Shown here: positions 44,415 to 53,502 of the stretch, piece by piece
Position numbering within the stretch: position 1 is the stretch's first letter
Layout of the letters: every line of letters begins with the position of its first letter
Assembly: GCA_963545265.1 (NCBI GenBank)
Contig: CAUUHY010000005.1
Span: forward strand, 1-64,000
DNA: 64,000 nt
Source: CAJPPJ01 sp963545265
GTDB taxonomy: Bacteria; Bacillota_I; Bacilli_A; RF39; UBA660
Direction of reading: 5' to 3'
Position numbers and translations under genes: made by a program
The notes under the pieces: model-generated
The model's database searches: none
The model's input: the letters and a program-made list of their open reading frames with translations, nothing else
Told to the model about the DNA's origin: nothing

Positions 44415-45038
44415 ATTTTTTTCTTTTAAATAATTATTTGTTTTAGAAAATATTTTTGATCCAAAAAATCCTCTATATACAGAAAAAGGAGATGGATGAG
44501 TTGTTTCAATAATTAAATGTTTCTTTTCATCTATTAAATTTTTTTTACTTTTTGCATAATTTCCAAGTAAAATAAAAACTATATTTTCTTTTTTTTCTGA
44601 AATTACTTTAATAACATAATCAGTAAATCTTTCCCAATTTAACATCTTATGTGATCCAGGTTTATCTTTTTCAACAGTAAGAACTGAATTTATTAAAAAT
44701 ACCCCTTGTCTAGCCCAATTATCTAATGAATTATTAGTTTTTTCTATATTTAAATCATTTTTTAATTCTAAAAATATATTTTTTAAAGATGGTGGTGTTT
44801 TTATATTATCTTCTACTGAAAAAGCAAGTCCAGTAGCTTCATTTTCACCATGATATGGATCTTGTCCTATTATTACAACTTTAATTTTATTTATATCACA
44901 TAATCTAAATGCTTTAAATATATCTTCATATTTAGGATATATAGTTTTTTCTTTATACTCTAATTTAACTTTTTTTATAAGATTTTTAAAATAATCACTT
45001 TCTAATTCTTCTTTTAAAAATTCATACCATGTATTCAT
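44388..45038 (-). CDS. ung: uracil-DNA glycosylase (family 1)
   Basis: Removes uracil from DNA. 216 residues with VVIIGQDPYHGENEATGLAFSV (catalytic Asp in GQDPYHG), LINSVLTVEKDKPGSHKMLNWE and HPSPFSVYRGFFGSKIFSKTN (DNA-intercalation loop). AAGG precedes the start, overlapping the rlmH stop by four bases. A second, unrelated type of glycosylase domain is encoded at 16941-17849. Confidence 0.95.
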   Translation of the reverse strand: MNTWYEFLKEELESDYFKNLIKKVKLEYKEKTIYPKYEDIFKAFRLCDINKIKVVIIGQDPYHGENEATGLAFSVEDNIKTPPSLKNIFLELKNDLNIEKTNNSLDNWARQGVFLINSVLTVEKDKPGSHKMLNWERFTDYVIKVISEKKENIVFILLGNYAKSKKNLIDEKKHLIIETTHPSPFSVYRGFFGSKIFSKTNNYLKEKNKNTIDFSL

Positions 45039-45484
45039 TTGTGATACCTTTCATTGTTTAATATTTTAAAACTTCTATAAACTTGTTCTAATAACATTAA
45101 TCTAAATAATTGATGTGGAAAAGTTAAACTTGAAAAACTAAGAACCATATTACACTTATCTAATATAGATTTATCAAGACCTAAAGATCCTCCTATAAAT
45201 AAATTTATATTTGGATAAGCAATAAATGTTTTATCTATTAATTTAGAAAATTCTATGCTACTTATATTTTTTCCTAATCTATCAAGTGCAATATTATAAC
45301 TTTTATTATCTAAATAATTTAATATTTCTTTAGATTCTTTTTTCATTTCATCATAATTTTCATTTTCATCTTTTAATTCAATTATTTGAATAGACATATA
45401 TTTAGATATTCTTTTATAATAATCTTCTATAAGATTTTGTAAATTTTTATCTTTTACTTTACCAATACATATTATCTTAATCAT
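45035..45484 (-). CDS. rlmH: 23S rRNA pseudouridine-1915 N3-methyltransferase RlmH
   Basis: 149 residues: MIKIICIGKVKDKNLQNLIEDYYKRI at the start, LFIGGSLGLDKSI (SPOUT knot, SAM loop) and LSFSSLTFPHQLFRLMLLEQVYRSFKI at the end, all signature segments of RlmH. It is coupled to the WalJ-like gene upstream by an overlap, as in Bacilli. Confidence 0.96.
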   Translation of the reverse strand: MIKIICIGKVKDKNLQNLIEDYYKRISKYMSIQIIELKDENENYDEMKKESKEILNYLDNKSYNIALDRLGKNISSIEFSKLIDKTFIAYPNINLFIGGSLGLDKSILDKCNMVLSFSSLTFPHQLFRLMLLEQVYRSFKILNNERYHK

Positions 45485-46190
45485 AAATTATTACCTCTTC
45501 TTCACTTATTATAGAAACGTTAAAATTAAGATTTTCGTTCATAATTTTCATACATAGTTCATTTGTGTTATTATGTTCACTTAAGTGTATTAGTAATACT
45601 TTTTTTGTATTTTTACCAACTACATTTGACAAAAATTTACTAGTCTGATAATTAGATAAATGACCTGTATCAGATATAATTCTTTGAATTAAGTAATATG
45701 GATATTTACTATTCATAAGCATTTTATCATCATAATTAGATTCAACTAAATAAACAGTTTTGTTTCCTAATAATTGATAATATTTACTAGGAATATACCC
45801 AGTATCAGTGATATAAACAAGTTCGTTCATACCATTTTTAATAATTATTCCATAATTTTCAACATCATGAGATAATTCAAAAAAAGTAAAAGAGATATCT
45901 TCAAAAGTGTTTATACTTTCATCTACAAAATTCAAATTATAATTGTTTTGAAGATACTCATTTGTTTTACCTTTAGCAATTATTGGTACATCATATTTCA
46001 TAGATTTTAATCCAAAAATATGATCGTTATGAATATGTGTTATAAATATTGCTTTAATATCTTTTATATCTACATATTTTTTTATTTTTGACATACTTAC
46101 TCCAAAATCTAGTAAGTAATTATTATTTTCTTCTGTTGTAATTAAATAACTATTTCCTTTCGAACCACTTGATATCATTTGAATTTTCAT
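45477..46190 (-). CDS. metallo-beta-lactamase-fold hydrolase (WalJ/YycJ-like)
   Basis: 237 residues with SSGSKGNSYLI at the start, ITHIHNDHIFGLK (H-x-H-x-DH metal motif), ELSHDVENYGI, YITDTGYIP and LIHLSEHN. This matches Bacillus YycJ/WalJ, which sits beside rlmH and the WalK operon and is thought to act on DNA ends. The walRK genes themselves are not here. ATGA overlap with the M23 gene upstream. Confidence 0.88.
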   Translation of the reverse strand: MKIQMISSGSKGNSYLITTEENNNYLLDFGVSMSKIKKYVDIKDIKAIFITHIHNDHIFGLKSMKYDVPIIAKGKTNEYLQNNYNLNFVDESINTFEDISFTFFELSHDVENYGIIIKNGMNELVYITDTGYIPSKYYQLLGNKTVYLVESNYDDKMLMNSKYPYYLIQRIISDTGHLSNYQTSKFLSNVVGKNTKKVLLIHLSEHNNTNELCMKIMNENLNFNVSIISEEEVIIYD

Positions 46191-47731
46191 CTTCTAAATA
46201 ATACTAAAGGATTAGTATTTCCTCCCGATGCATAACCTTGTGTATAAGGTTTAACTGTAGTTAATCCAAAGTGTAAATGTTCTCCAAATGAACATCCACT
46301 ATTACCCATATAACCAATTAATTGTCCTCTAACAACAGTTTGTCCTTCTTTAACTAAAATACCTGGTCTCATATGTAAATATGTAGTGTAATATCCATTA
46401 TTATGATTTATATATACGTGATTACCTGTCATACCTTTACTATAACAATTATGATAGTTTACTGGATATCCATCTGCAGTAGATACAACTACACCATTAT
46501 TTGCGGCATAAATTGGTGTTCCACTTGATCCTGGAACAGTTATATCAATACCTTCATGATAATTAGATTGTCCAAATAGTGTTCTCCAACCATGATATGA
46601 ACTTATATGATATGGTTGAACAGTAGGCCAAGACCATATTCCAATATCTCCAGTTTTAGATACATATTTGCTACCTAAAATAGTTATCTTAGATTTACTT
46701 GGTTTTATTGTTTCAATAGAAATTTTAGTTACTGATCCAACTTTATCATTAAAATATTTATATCTATAAGTTGTTTTAGCTAAACCGTTTTCACCTTCTT
46801 GCTTTATTTCTTTATAATTTTGACCTTTTGACTGATCATACTGAACTATATCTTCATATTTGTTTTCAAATAAACTAGTCTTAGTTATTTCTTTTTCAAC
46901 AATTAAAGATGGATTAATTAGCGAGACATTAACTTTTTGACCAGGATATAATAATTCATTTTCGCTTTTTATTTCTGGATTAACCATTAAAAATTCTTTT
47001 ACAGAAATTTTGGATTTTTCTGCTATTTTAGCAATACTTTCACCTTCTTGTACTATATATTCTTTCTTTTCAGAATTGTTACCAAATAACAAATATCTAC
47101 TTAATTCTTTCGAATCAATAAATATATTCTTATCAGTAGATACATTTATTGGTTTTATTGTTATAGTATTTAAAAGTTTTATTTTATTTATACTTGTATC
47201 TTTATCTAATTTTATAAATTTATTATTCTCAAAATAAAATTCATATTCTTCATTAGAAACAAAAATTTTAATAAAATTATTTATAGCAGCATTTAAAACG
47301 TTTTTGTCTAAAATATAAAATTTACTTTCTTTTATAGTTTCTTTTACTTCTGAAGTTTGATATTCAACAGATCCTATTGTTACTTCATAACCTTTTATTG
47401 TTAATTTAGAATTACTATCTTCTATTTGTTTATATATTTCTTCTGCCGTTTGATATTCAACATCTTTTACATATATTTCTTCTAAATTAACATTTGATGG
47501 TAAATAAACTTTATCAACTTTATATTTTTCTTTTATATTATCTGAAATGTTTAAATTAGTAACATAATTTTCTAATTCCTTTTTATCTTTAATATATCCA
47601 ATATCTTTACCATCTATATATACTTTATATGCTAAATTATAAGTATCTCTTTTTTTATTATTTATAAATGAAAAAGATAAACTTAAAAGAAATGCTAAAA
47701 TTATAATAAAAAATAACCTAATTTGTTTCAT
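46187..47731 (-). CDS. LysM-G5-M23 peptidoglycan endopeptidase
   Basis: 514 residues: an N-terminal membrane or signal helix (LFFIIILAFLLSLSFSFI), a ~200-residue stalk, a LysM domain (EYIVQEGESIAKIAEKSKIS...LLYPGQKVNVS, ~230-275), a G5 domain (~285-350) and a C-terminal M23 peptidase with HEGIDITVPGSSGTPIYAANNG (H...D zinc ligands), GNHVYINHNNGYYTTYLHM and GEHLHFGL (H-x-H). It cuts wall peptide bridges outside the cell. It is translationally linked to dnaB upstream and the WalJ-like gene downstream. Confidence 0.9.
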   Translation of the reverse strand: MKQIRLFFIIILAFLLSLSFSFINNKKRDTYNLAYKVYIDGKDIGYIKDKKELENYVTNLNISDNIKEKYKVDKVYLPSNVNLEEIYVKDVEYQTAEEIYKQIEDSNSKLTIKGYEVTIGSVEYQTSEVKETIKESKFYILDKNVLNAAINNFIKIFVSNEEYEFYFENNKFIKLDKDTSINKIKLLNTITIKPINVSTDKNIFIDSKELSRYLLFGNNSEKKEYIVQEGESIAKIAEKSKISVKEFLMVNPEIKSENELLYPGQKVNVSLINPSLIVEKEITKTSLFENKYEDIVQYDQSKGQNYKEIKQEGENGLAKTTYRYKYFNDKVGSVTKISIETIKPSKSKITILGSKYVSKTGDIGIWSWPTVQPYHISSYHGWRTLFGQSNYHEGIDITVPGSSGTPIYAANNGVVVSTADGYPVNYHNCYSKGMTGNHVYINHNNGYYTTYLHMRPGILVKEGQTVVRGQLIGYMGNSGCSFGEHLHFGLTTVKPYTQGYASGGNTNPLVLFRR

Positions 47732-49070
47732 TTATTTCTTTTCCTTTATTAAGCAGTCTTGATAGATTTTTATTATATAAAAGTTCTATTTTTCTACCAG
47801 CTACTCCATTTCTATTTTTTTCAAGATTAAATTCCATAATAGTTGTATTATTATCTATTGCTTTTGTCTTATCTACATAATCTTCTCTATATAATAATAC
47901 TATTATATCAGCATCTTGCTCTATTTGCCCAGATTCTCTTAATTCATTCATTGTGGGTCTTTGATCACCTTTTTTTTGCTCTATTGGTCTTCTAAGTTGA
48001 GCTAAAGCTATAATTGGAACTTTAAGTTCTAATGCAAGTTGTTTTAAAGATCTAGATATATCAGCTACTTCTTGTTGTCTATTTCCTTGATAATTTTTAT
48101 TTGAAGTTAAAATCTGTAAGTAGTCAATTATTATTACGTCTAAACCATCTTCGCTACTAGCTAATTTTCTACACTTAGACTTAAGCTCTCCTATAGATAA
48201 ACTAGGAGTATCATCAAAATATATTTTAGAATTACTAAGTTCTGCTGTTGCTTTGGTAAATTTATTCCAATCTGACTCATTAAAATATCCAGTTTGAAGT
48301 TTATGTTGATCTATTCCTCCAACACTTGCAATCATTCTATTTATTAATTGTTCTGCTCCCATTTCTAGGTTAAATAAAGCTACTGTTTTTTTAGAATTTA
48401 TAGATATATTTGTTGCTAAATTAGTTGCAACGACTGTTTTTCCAATACCGGGTCTACCTGCTACTATAATAAGTTGACCTTCTTTTAAACCAGTTGTATA
48501 TTTATCAAAATCTAAAAATCCAGTTGATATTCCAGTTACTTCATTTTTATTTTTTGTTAAAAAATTTATATTTTCTTCTGCTTTTTTTAATACTTCTGTT
48601 ACATTTTTAAAATCTTTTGATCTTCTATTTCTAGCAATATTTAAAATTTTACTTTCAGATTCATCTAATATATCTTCTATTTTTTTATCTGGAGTAAAAG
48701 CTAAATCTTTTATTTGTCCAGTAACATCTATTAATTTTCTTAAAATTCTAGCTTCTTCTATATCTTTTATATAATAATCTATATTACTAGCACTAGGAAC
48801 TATAGATAAAATATTAGATATGTAAGATACTCCGCCAATTTTATCTAGAATTTTTTTATCTTTTAATCTAGAAGTTAAAGTTATTATATCTATAGGAATT
48901 TTTTCTGAATACATAGATTTTATAGCTTCAAAAATTATTTTATTTTTTTCATCATAAAAAGAATCATGTGTTAATAAATCACATGACTTTGCTAATGCTT
49001 CTTGATCTAAAAACATTGCACCTAAGACTGATTTTTCCGAATCTATTTTATTAGGAATATTTATATTCAT
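47718..49070 (-). CDS. dnaB: replicative DNA helicase DnaB
   Basis: 450 residues: N-terminal domain with SEKSVLGAMFLDQEAL, a linker, and the RecA-like C-domain with GRPGIGKTVVATNLA (Walker A), ALFNLEMGAEQLINRM, VIIIDYLQIL (Walker B), RQQEVADISRSLKQLALEL and ESGQIEQDADIIVLLYR. This is DnaB (B. subtilis DnaC), not the initiation protein of the same name in Bacillus. It lies two bases from rplI, the conserved rplI-dnaB pair. Confidence 0.96.
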   Translation of the reverse strand: MNINIPNKIDSEKSVLGAMFLDQEALAKSCDLLTHDSFYDEKNKIIFEAIKSMYSEKIPIDIITLTSRLKDKKILDKIGGVSYISNILSIVPSASNIDYYIKDIEEARILRKLIDVTGQIKDLAFTPDKKIEDILDESESKILNIARNRRSKDFKNVTEVLKKAEENINFLTKNKNEVTGISTGFLDFDKYTTGLKEGQLIIVAGRPGIGKTVVATNLATNISINSKKTVALFNLEMGAEQLINRMIASVGGIDQHKLQTGYFNESDWNKFTKATAELSNSKIYFDDTPSLSIGELKSKCRKLASSEDGLDVIIIDYLQILTSNKNYQGNRQQEVADISRSLKQLALELKVPIIALAQLRRPIEQKKGDQRPTMNELRESGQIEQDADIIVLLYREDYVDKTKAIDNNTTIMEFNLEKNRNGVAGRKIELLYNKNLSRLLNKGKEINETN

Positions 49071-49071
49071 A

Positions 49072-49515
49072 TTATTCTCTTTCTAATCTTACTATAATTT
49101 TTAATATTACATCTTTTGTTAAAGTAATATTAACAAAATGATTACCTAATGTACTTATTGGATGATCTATTAATATTTGTGTTTTATCTACATCTAATCC
49201 AATATTTTTTAATCCTTCTTTTATTTGTTTTACCGAAATACTTCCAAATACTCTAGAGTCTTCACTAACTTTAACTTTAAAACTTAAAACTTTTTCTTGA
49301 TATTTTTCTTTTAAGATTAATGCTTCTTTATTTTCTAAAGCCTGTTTTTCTTTTAAGTCTTTTAAATTTTTTAGATATATTTTATAATTTTCTTCAGTCT
49401 TTTTTAATGCATATCCTTTTTTTATTAAAAAATTTTCTGCATATCCTGGAACTACATTTTTTATTTCTCCTTCTTTACCTTGACCTTTTAAAGTTTTTAT
49501 AAATATTACTTCCAT
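49072..49515 (-). CDS. rplI: 50S ribosomal protein L9
   Basis: 147 residues with MEVIFIKTLKGQGKEGEIKNV and GYAENFLIKKGYAL, the L9 N-terminal signature, a central helix and the C-terminal domain (GSISVKQIKEGLKNIGLDVD). It lies between the DHH phosphoesterase and dnaB, as in Bacillus. Confidence 0.96.
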   Translation of the reverse strand: MEVIFIKTLKGQGKEGEIKNVVPGYAENFLIKKGYALKKTEENYKIYLKNLKDLKEKQALENKEALILKEKYQEKVLSFKVKVSEDSRVFGSISVKQIKEGLKNIGLDVDKTQILIDHPISTLGNHFVNITLTKDVILKIIVRLERE

Positions 49516-49523
49516 ATTACCTC

Positions 49524-50489
49524 CTACAAATTTTTTGCTATGTCTTTTATTTTATCATAAATATCATTGGTTGTTGTATTTTTAAGATTTGCACCAGCTC
49601 TGTTTTTATTACCTCCACCTCCAAATGAAAGCATAATTTCTTGCATATTAACTTTTTCATCATTTGTTCTACAACTTATTCCAATAGATCCATCTTGAAG
49701 TTTAGCTATAACAAATGAATTAGAAATATTTTCAAATTGTAATAATAAGTCTGCTACTCTTCCTATATCTTCTCTTCTATATTTTATACCTTTTTTTCCT
49801 ACTGTAATTAGACTATTATTTATATTTTTAGCACTCATAATAATCTTTTGATTTTTTATATATTGTTTGATATTTTTTTTAAATAATTTTTGAACTTTTG
49901 AATTATCTGCACCTTCTCTAATAAGATAACTAGCTATATCGAAAGTTGTATTATTAACTTTTAATGAAAATGAATTAGTATCTAAAACTATACCAGATAA
50001 CAAATAAGTAGCTATATTATTGGGAATATTATATTTTTTTTCTTTCAAATAAGTAGCTATCATTTCACAAGCACTACTAGATTCAATATCTATAATTTTT
50101 AGATCTGCATCTATTATATCTAGAGATTCTTCATGATGATCTATAATAATTTTATATTTAAATAAATTAAGAATATCTGGAAATTTTATTAAATTTTTTC
50201 TATTAAAATCTAAAAATATAATTAAAGATTCTTCATCTACTATATTTTTTATATTTTTTGAATTTATATATTTAAAATTATCTTTTGTCTCATTATAAAT
50301 TTTAGAAACTCCACTTTCTAATAAAGAATCATCAAATATAATATATATTTCTTCATCTTTTAAATATTCAGCTAAACCTAAACATGATCCTATTGCATCT
50401 AAATCACTATTAATATGACCAATTACAAAAACTTTTGATGCTTTTCTTAAAATTAAATCTATTTTGTTTATATTATCTCTTATTTTCAT
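49524..50489 (-). CDS. DHH/DHHA1 phosphodiesterase, minimal GdpP-like
   Basis: 321 residues. FVIGHINSDLDAIGSCLGLAEYL carries the D-x-D metal motif, IIFLDFNRKNLI the third site, IIIDHHEESLDII the DHH motif and LSGIVLDTNSFSLKVNNTTFDIASYLI the next metal Asp. IMLSFGGGGNKNRAGANL is the DHHA1 end (usually GGGGH). The segments and the place just before rplI match the catalytic half of GdpP, but the membrane, PAS and GGDEF domains are missing. It probably hydrolyses c-di-AMP made by CdaA, or acts as an NrnA-type nanoRNase/pAp phosphatase. Confidence 0.85.
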   Translation of the reverse strand: MKIRDNINKIDLILRKASKVFVIGHINSDLDAIGSCLGLAEYLKDEEIYIIFDDSLLESGVSKIYNETKDNFKYINSKNIKNIVDEESLIIFLDFNRKNLIKFPDILNLFKYKIIIDHHEESLDIIDADLKIIDIESSSACEMIATYLKEKKYNIPNNIATYLLSGIVLDTNSFSLKVNNTTFDIASYLIREGADNSKVQKLFKKNIKQYIKNQKIIMSAKNINNSLITVGKKGIKYRREDIGRVADLLLQFENISNSFVIAKLQDGSIGISCRTNDEKVNMQEIMLSFGGGGNKNRAGANLKNTTTNDIYDKIKDIAKNL

Positions 50490-50530
50490 ATTTCCTCAAT
50501 AATATTATAACCTTTTTTCTTAAAAAGAAA

Positions 50531-50550
50531 AAGCATAGTAAATTATGCTT
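50531..50550 (-). terminator. spoVG terminator
   Basis: AAGCATA/TATGCTT hairpin covering the spoVG stop codon with a T-run on the minus strand. Confidence 0.65.
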
Positions 50551-50809
50551 CATCTTTTATTTCATTATATTTTTCTTTTATTTTTTCTTCTAAAATTACT
50601 CTAAATTCTTGATTTATAGGATGCGCTACATCTTTATATGAACCATTTCCTAACTTTCTAGATGGCATAGCTATAAATAAACCACTTTTTCCTTCTAACA
50701 ATCTAATATCATGAACAGCAAACACATCATCAAATAATACTGATGCTACTGCTACCACTTTAGATCCTTCTTTTTCTATTTTACGTACATTAACTGATGT
50801 TATTTTCAT
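50543..50809 (-). CDS. spoVG: SpoVG family regulator
   Basis: 88 residues: MKITSVNVRKIEKEGSKVVAVASVLFDD, then FIAMPSRKLGNGSYKDVAHPIN, the highly conserved SpoVG core that binds DNA and RNA. An AAGGAGG ribosome binding site precedes the ATG. Present in sporulating and non-sporulating Firmicutes, so it does not by itself indicate sporulation. It has its own terminator. Confidence 0.96.
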   Translation of the reverse strand: MKITSVNVRKIEKEGSKVVAVASVLFDDVFAVHDIRLLEGKSGLFIAMPSRKLGNGSYKDVAHPINQEFRVILEEKIKEKYNEIKDEA

Positions 50810-50861
50810 GATTCCTCCTTGTGTACATATAAATTTTATTTTATATATTATAAAAATGCTA

Positions 50862-51632
50862 TTATTTAAATAAATTAAAATATAAAAATGTAAAATCTTC
50901 TACTGATAAATCTTCTGCTCTATTATTTAAATTTTTATCTAATTGTTTTAATAAATTTTCAATTAATTTTAAATCATAATCTTTTAAATTGTTTTTTAAT
51001 GTTTTTCTTCTAAACTTAAAACAGTCATAAATAAAATTTTTAAAAGTTACTTTGTTTAATTTTTTATAATCTTTTCTATAAAATTTTAAAATAACACTAT
51101 CTACTTTAGGTACCGGATAAAATAATTCTTTTTTTATTATAAACTCTTTTGTTATATCAAAAAAATACTCATATATTATTTTAGTAGCAGTATTTTTAGT
51201 ATCTACTAATTTTTCTCCTACTTCTTTTTGCATTAATAAAACCATACTATCAATATTAATATCCTCATCAACAAATTTCATTATAATAGATGTAGTTATA
51301 TAATAAGGAATATTTGCAACTACATATATTTTATTATATACAAAATTGTTTATATCTTCTTTTAAATTAGTCTTTAAAAAATCTTTAAAATTTAAAATTA
51401 CATTTGTATTTTGAAATTTATTTTTTAGTGTTTCTTCTAAATCACAATCAATTTCATAAGTTAGAACATATTTTGCTTTTTCACTTATTATACTAGTTAA
51501 ATCTCCTTCACCAGTTCCTATTTCAATAACTAAATCTTCTTTAGTTATTCCTGATAAAGATACTATCTTTTTTAATATATTTTTATCTTTTAAAAAATTT
51601 TGACCAAATTTTTTTTTAAAATTATGACTCAT
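50862..51632 (-). CDS. rsmA: 16S rRNA dimethyladenosine transferase RsmA (KsgA)
   Basis: Dimethylates two adenines in helix 45 of 16S rRNA. 256 residues: KKFGQNFLKDKNILKKIV, VIEIGTGEGDLTSIISEKAKYVLTYEID (SAM motif), VANIPYYITTSIIMKF (N-I-P-Y catalytic motif) and the basic C-domain FKFRRKTLKNNLKDY. It overlaps the 3D-domain gene by 11 bases, as part of a tatD to rsmA run. Confidence 0.95.
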   Translation of the reverse strand: MSHNFKKKFGQNFLKDKNILKKIVSLSGITKEDLVIEIGTGEGDLTSIISEKAKYVLTYEIDCDLEETLKNKFQNTNVILNFKDFLKTNLKEDINNFVYNKIYVVANIPYYITTSIIMKFVDEDINIDSMVLLMQKEVGEKLVDTKNTATKIIYEYFFDITKEFIIKKELFYPVPKVDSVILKFYRKDYKKLNKVTFKNFIYDCFKFRRKTLKNNLKDYDLKLIENLLKQLDKNLNNRAEDLSVEDFTFLYFNLFK

Positions 51633-52173
51633 TATTCCATCCCCATCTTAATATTTCATATTTTACAACTTGTCTACCAATGGAATTTGCAGATTTTTCT
51701 TTATCTAGCAATAAATCAAATAACGTTCCTTTTATTGCTCCACCTCTATCTAAAACAATAGCATATATATCTTTATAATTTTTAATGCCTTTAATTTTTA
51801 CTATTGAACCACAAGGAATATTTTTGTCAGCAGCAATTACTCTTAAATTTTTATATTTTTTATCAGAATAATATATTGTGTTTTTGGCATTTATATGTGG
51901 AGGACAAGATAAATAACCACTACATCCTTCACAATCTGCTCCATATGAGGTTATAGTTCCATCAAATTTTAGTATATTATCTCTTCCATACTTTTTTATT
52001 TCTTCAATATTTTTAACTTCTTTTGTTACTCTATCATTATTTTTAAAATATTCACTTGTTTTAAAATTAATTGAAAATGAATTATTACTATTTTTCAAAA
52101 ATAAAGATGATATAACTAATATTGTCCCAAAAAACATTAAAAAAATTGAAATATAATTTATTTTATTTTTCAT
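51622..52173 (-). CDS. 3D-domain secreted/anchored protein
   Basis: 183 residues: one N-terminal membrane helix (ISIFLMFFGTILVISSLFL), a ~50-residue linker, then a 3D domain (named for three Asp) with ITSYGADCEGCSGY, VIAADKNIPCGSIVKI and AIVLDRGGAIKGTLFDLLL. This domain is the lytic-transglycosylase-like barrel of YabE/RpfB-type and MltA proteins. In Bacillus, YabE lies between tatD and ksgA, which is exactly this context; here the G5/DUF348 part is missing, leaving a short form. Confidence 0.85.
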   Translation of the reverse strand: MKNKINYISIFLMFFGTILVISSLFLKNSNNSFSINFKTSEYFKNNDRVTKEVKNIEEIKKYGRDNILKFDGTITSYGADCEGCSGYLSCPPHINAKNTIYYSDKKYKNLRVIAADKNIPCGSIVKIKGIKNYKDIYAIVLDRGGAIKGTLFDLLLDKEKSANSIGRQVVKYEILRWGWNNES

Positions 52174-52181
52174 ATTCTACC

Positions 52182-52943
52182 TTAAAAATTAACATTATTA
52201 TATACTTTTCTTACATTTTCACTTGTTATTAAAGCAACTTCTTCTTTTGTTAAATTCAATAAATTTGCTAAATATTCTGCTATTACACTTATATTTTTAG
52301 GATAATTTTTCTCTCCTCTATATGGAGATAAATAAGGGGAGTCTGTTTCCAATACTATATGATCTAACCCTATTTCTTTTATAACTTCTTTTAATTTAGA
52401 ATTTTTAAAAGTCACTACCCCACCTATTCCAAGATAAAATCCCAGTTTTATATATTCTTTTGCAGTTTCTAAAGATCCTGAAAAACAATGAATAATTCCT
52501 TTTATATCAAATTTTTTAAGTATATCTATTGTATCTTTTGTTGCATCTCTAGTATGAATAACTATTGGCAAATTAATATCTTGTGCTATTTTTATTTGCT
52601 TAATAAATAAATCTTTTTGTTTTTCCTTATTAATATCTTCATAATGATAATCTAATCCTATTTCCCCAATTGCAATAATTTTTTTATTATTTTTTATAAT
52701 ATGTTTCATTTTTTCTAAATAAATATCATAGTTAAAATTATTTTTTGCTAACTCAGGATGTAACGATATATTTAAATATACATTTTTATATTTATTAATT
52801 AAATTTATATTTTCTTCCCAATTAACAGGGTCACAACTAGAAACAATTAAATGGTTTACATTATTTTGCTTAGATTCATCTATTATTTTTTCCATATCAT
52901 CATAATATTCTAAATTCAAATGACAATGTGTATCAATTAACAT
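52182..52943 (-). CDS. tatD: TatD family hydrolase
   Basis: About 253 residues: MLIDTHCHLNLEYY (metal-binding H-x-H), SLHPELAKNNF, IGEIGLDYHYEDINKEKQKDLF, PIVIHTRDATKDTIDIL, GIIHCFSGSLETAKEYIKLGFYLGIGG and VLETDSPYLSPYRG. Metal-dependent DNase/phosphoesterase. The start after GGAG is used; it overlaps the coiled-coil gene upstream by a codon. The tatD-3D-rsmA order is Bacillus-like. Confidence 0.94.
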   Translation of the reverse strand: MLIDTHCHLNLEYYDDMEKIIDESKQNNVNHLIVSSCDPVNWEENINLINKYKNVYLNISLHPELAKNNFNYDIYLEKMKHIIKNNKKIIAIGEIGLDYHYEDINKEKQKDLFIKQIKIAQDINLPIVIHTRDATKDTIDILKKFDIKGIIHCFSGSLETAKEYIKLGFYLGIGGVVTFKNSKLKEVIKEIGLDHIVLETDSPYLSPYRGEKNYPKNISVIAEYLANLLNLTKEEVALITSENVRKVYNNVNF

Positions 52944-52944
52944 T

Positions 52945-53451
52945 CTATTTAACTCCATTTTTTTGTTCTTTTTTAGAATAAACTTTGGGATTTTCTTGTT
53001 GTACAGATAGACTTAAATTAACAATATTATCTATATACTTCTTAGTTTCTGAATAAGAATTTTTCAAACTTTGACTTTTTATTTTTTCTTCTGACTCTAC
53101 CTTTTTATTTATATCTTTGAATATTTTATCTTCAAAAGAAAGATTTTTAATATTTTCAGTAAATTTTTTTGATATTTCATCTACTAACTCTTCTAACTTT
53201 TTATGATTTATATTAGAACTTGAAATAGCTTCTAGAAGTCCTACACTTCTCTTAGTTAAAATTTTTTTTATTTCCTCTTTATATTCTTTCAAATTTTCTT
53301 TTAAGATATTTTTTTTCTTAAAAGCGGTAATATCAATCAAATTTGCTACTGTAATATTAAAATTTTCTATATTTTTATTTGTATCTATAGCTATTTTATT
53401 TTGATATATTTCTTGATTTTTAGCTTGTATTTGTTCATTAACATTATTCAT
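52945..53451 (-). CDS. hypothetical helical protein between mfd and tatD
   Basis: 168 residues, almost wholly helical and charged (runs such as KENLKEYKEEIKKIL and KKVESEEKIKSQSLKNSYSE). No membrane segment or signal. No family recognised. AGAGG precedes the ATG and it ends within the tatD ribosome-binding region, so it is co-expressed with tatD. A structural or regulatory role is possible but unsupported. Confidence 0.6.
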   Translation of the reverse strand: MNNVNEQIQAKNQEIYQNKIAIDTNKNIENFNITVANLIDITAFKKKNILKENLKEYKEEIKKILTKRSVGLLEAISSSNINHKKLEELVDEISKKFTENIKNLSFEDKIFKDINKKVESEEKIKSQSLKNSYSETKKYIDNIVNLSLSVQQENPKVYSKKEQKNGVK

Positions 53452-53502
53452 AATGACCTCTTATTGTTTATATACTACATTAATTTTAGATTTTTTTCAA
53501 TA

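Noticed and set aside
41424..46190. Genetic code 4 (TGA as Trp)
   Set aside because: prmC and the M23 peptidase end at the expected family length with TGA in ATGA overlaps, and Trp codons are TGG.
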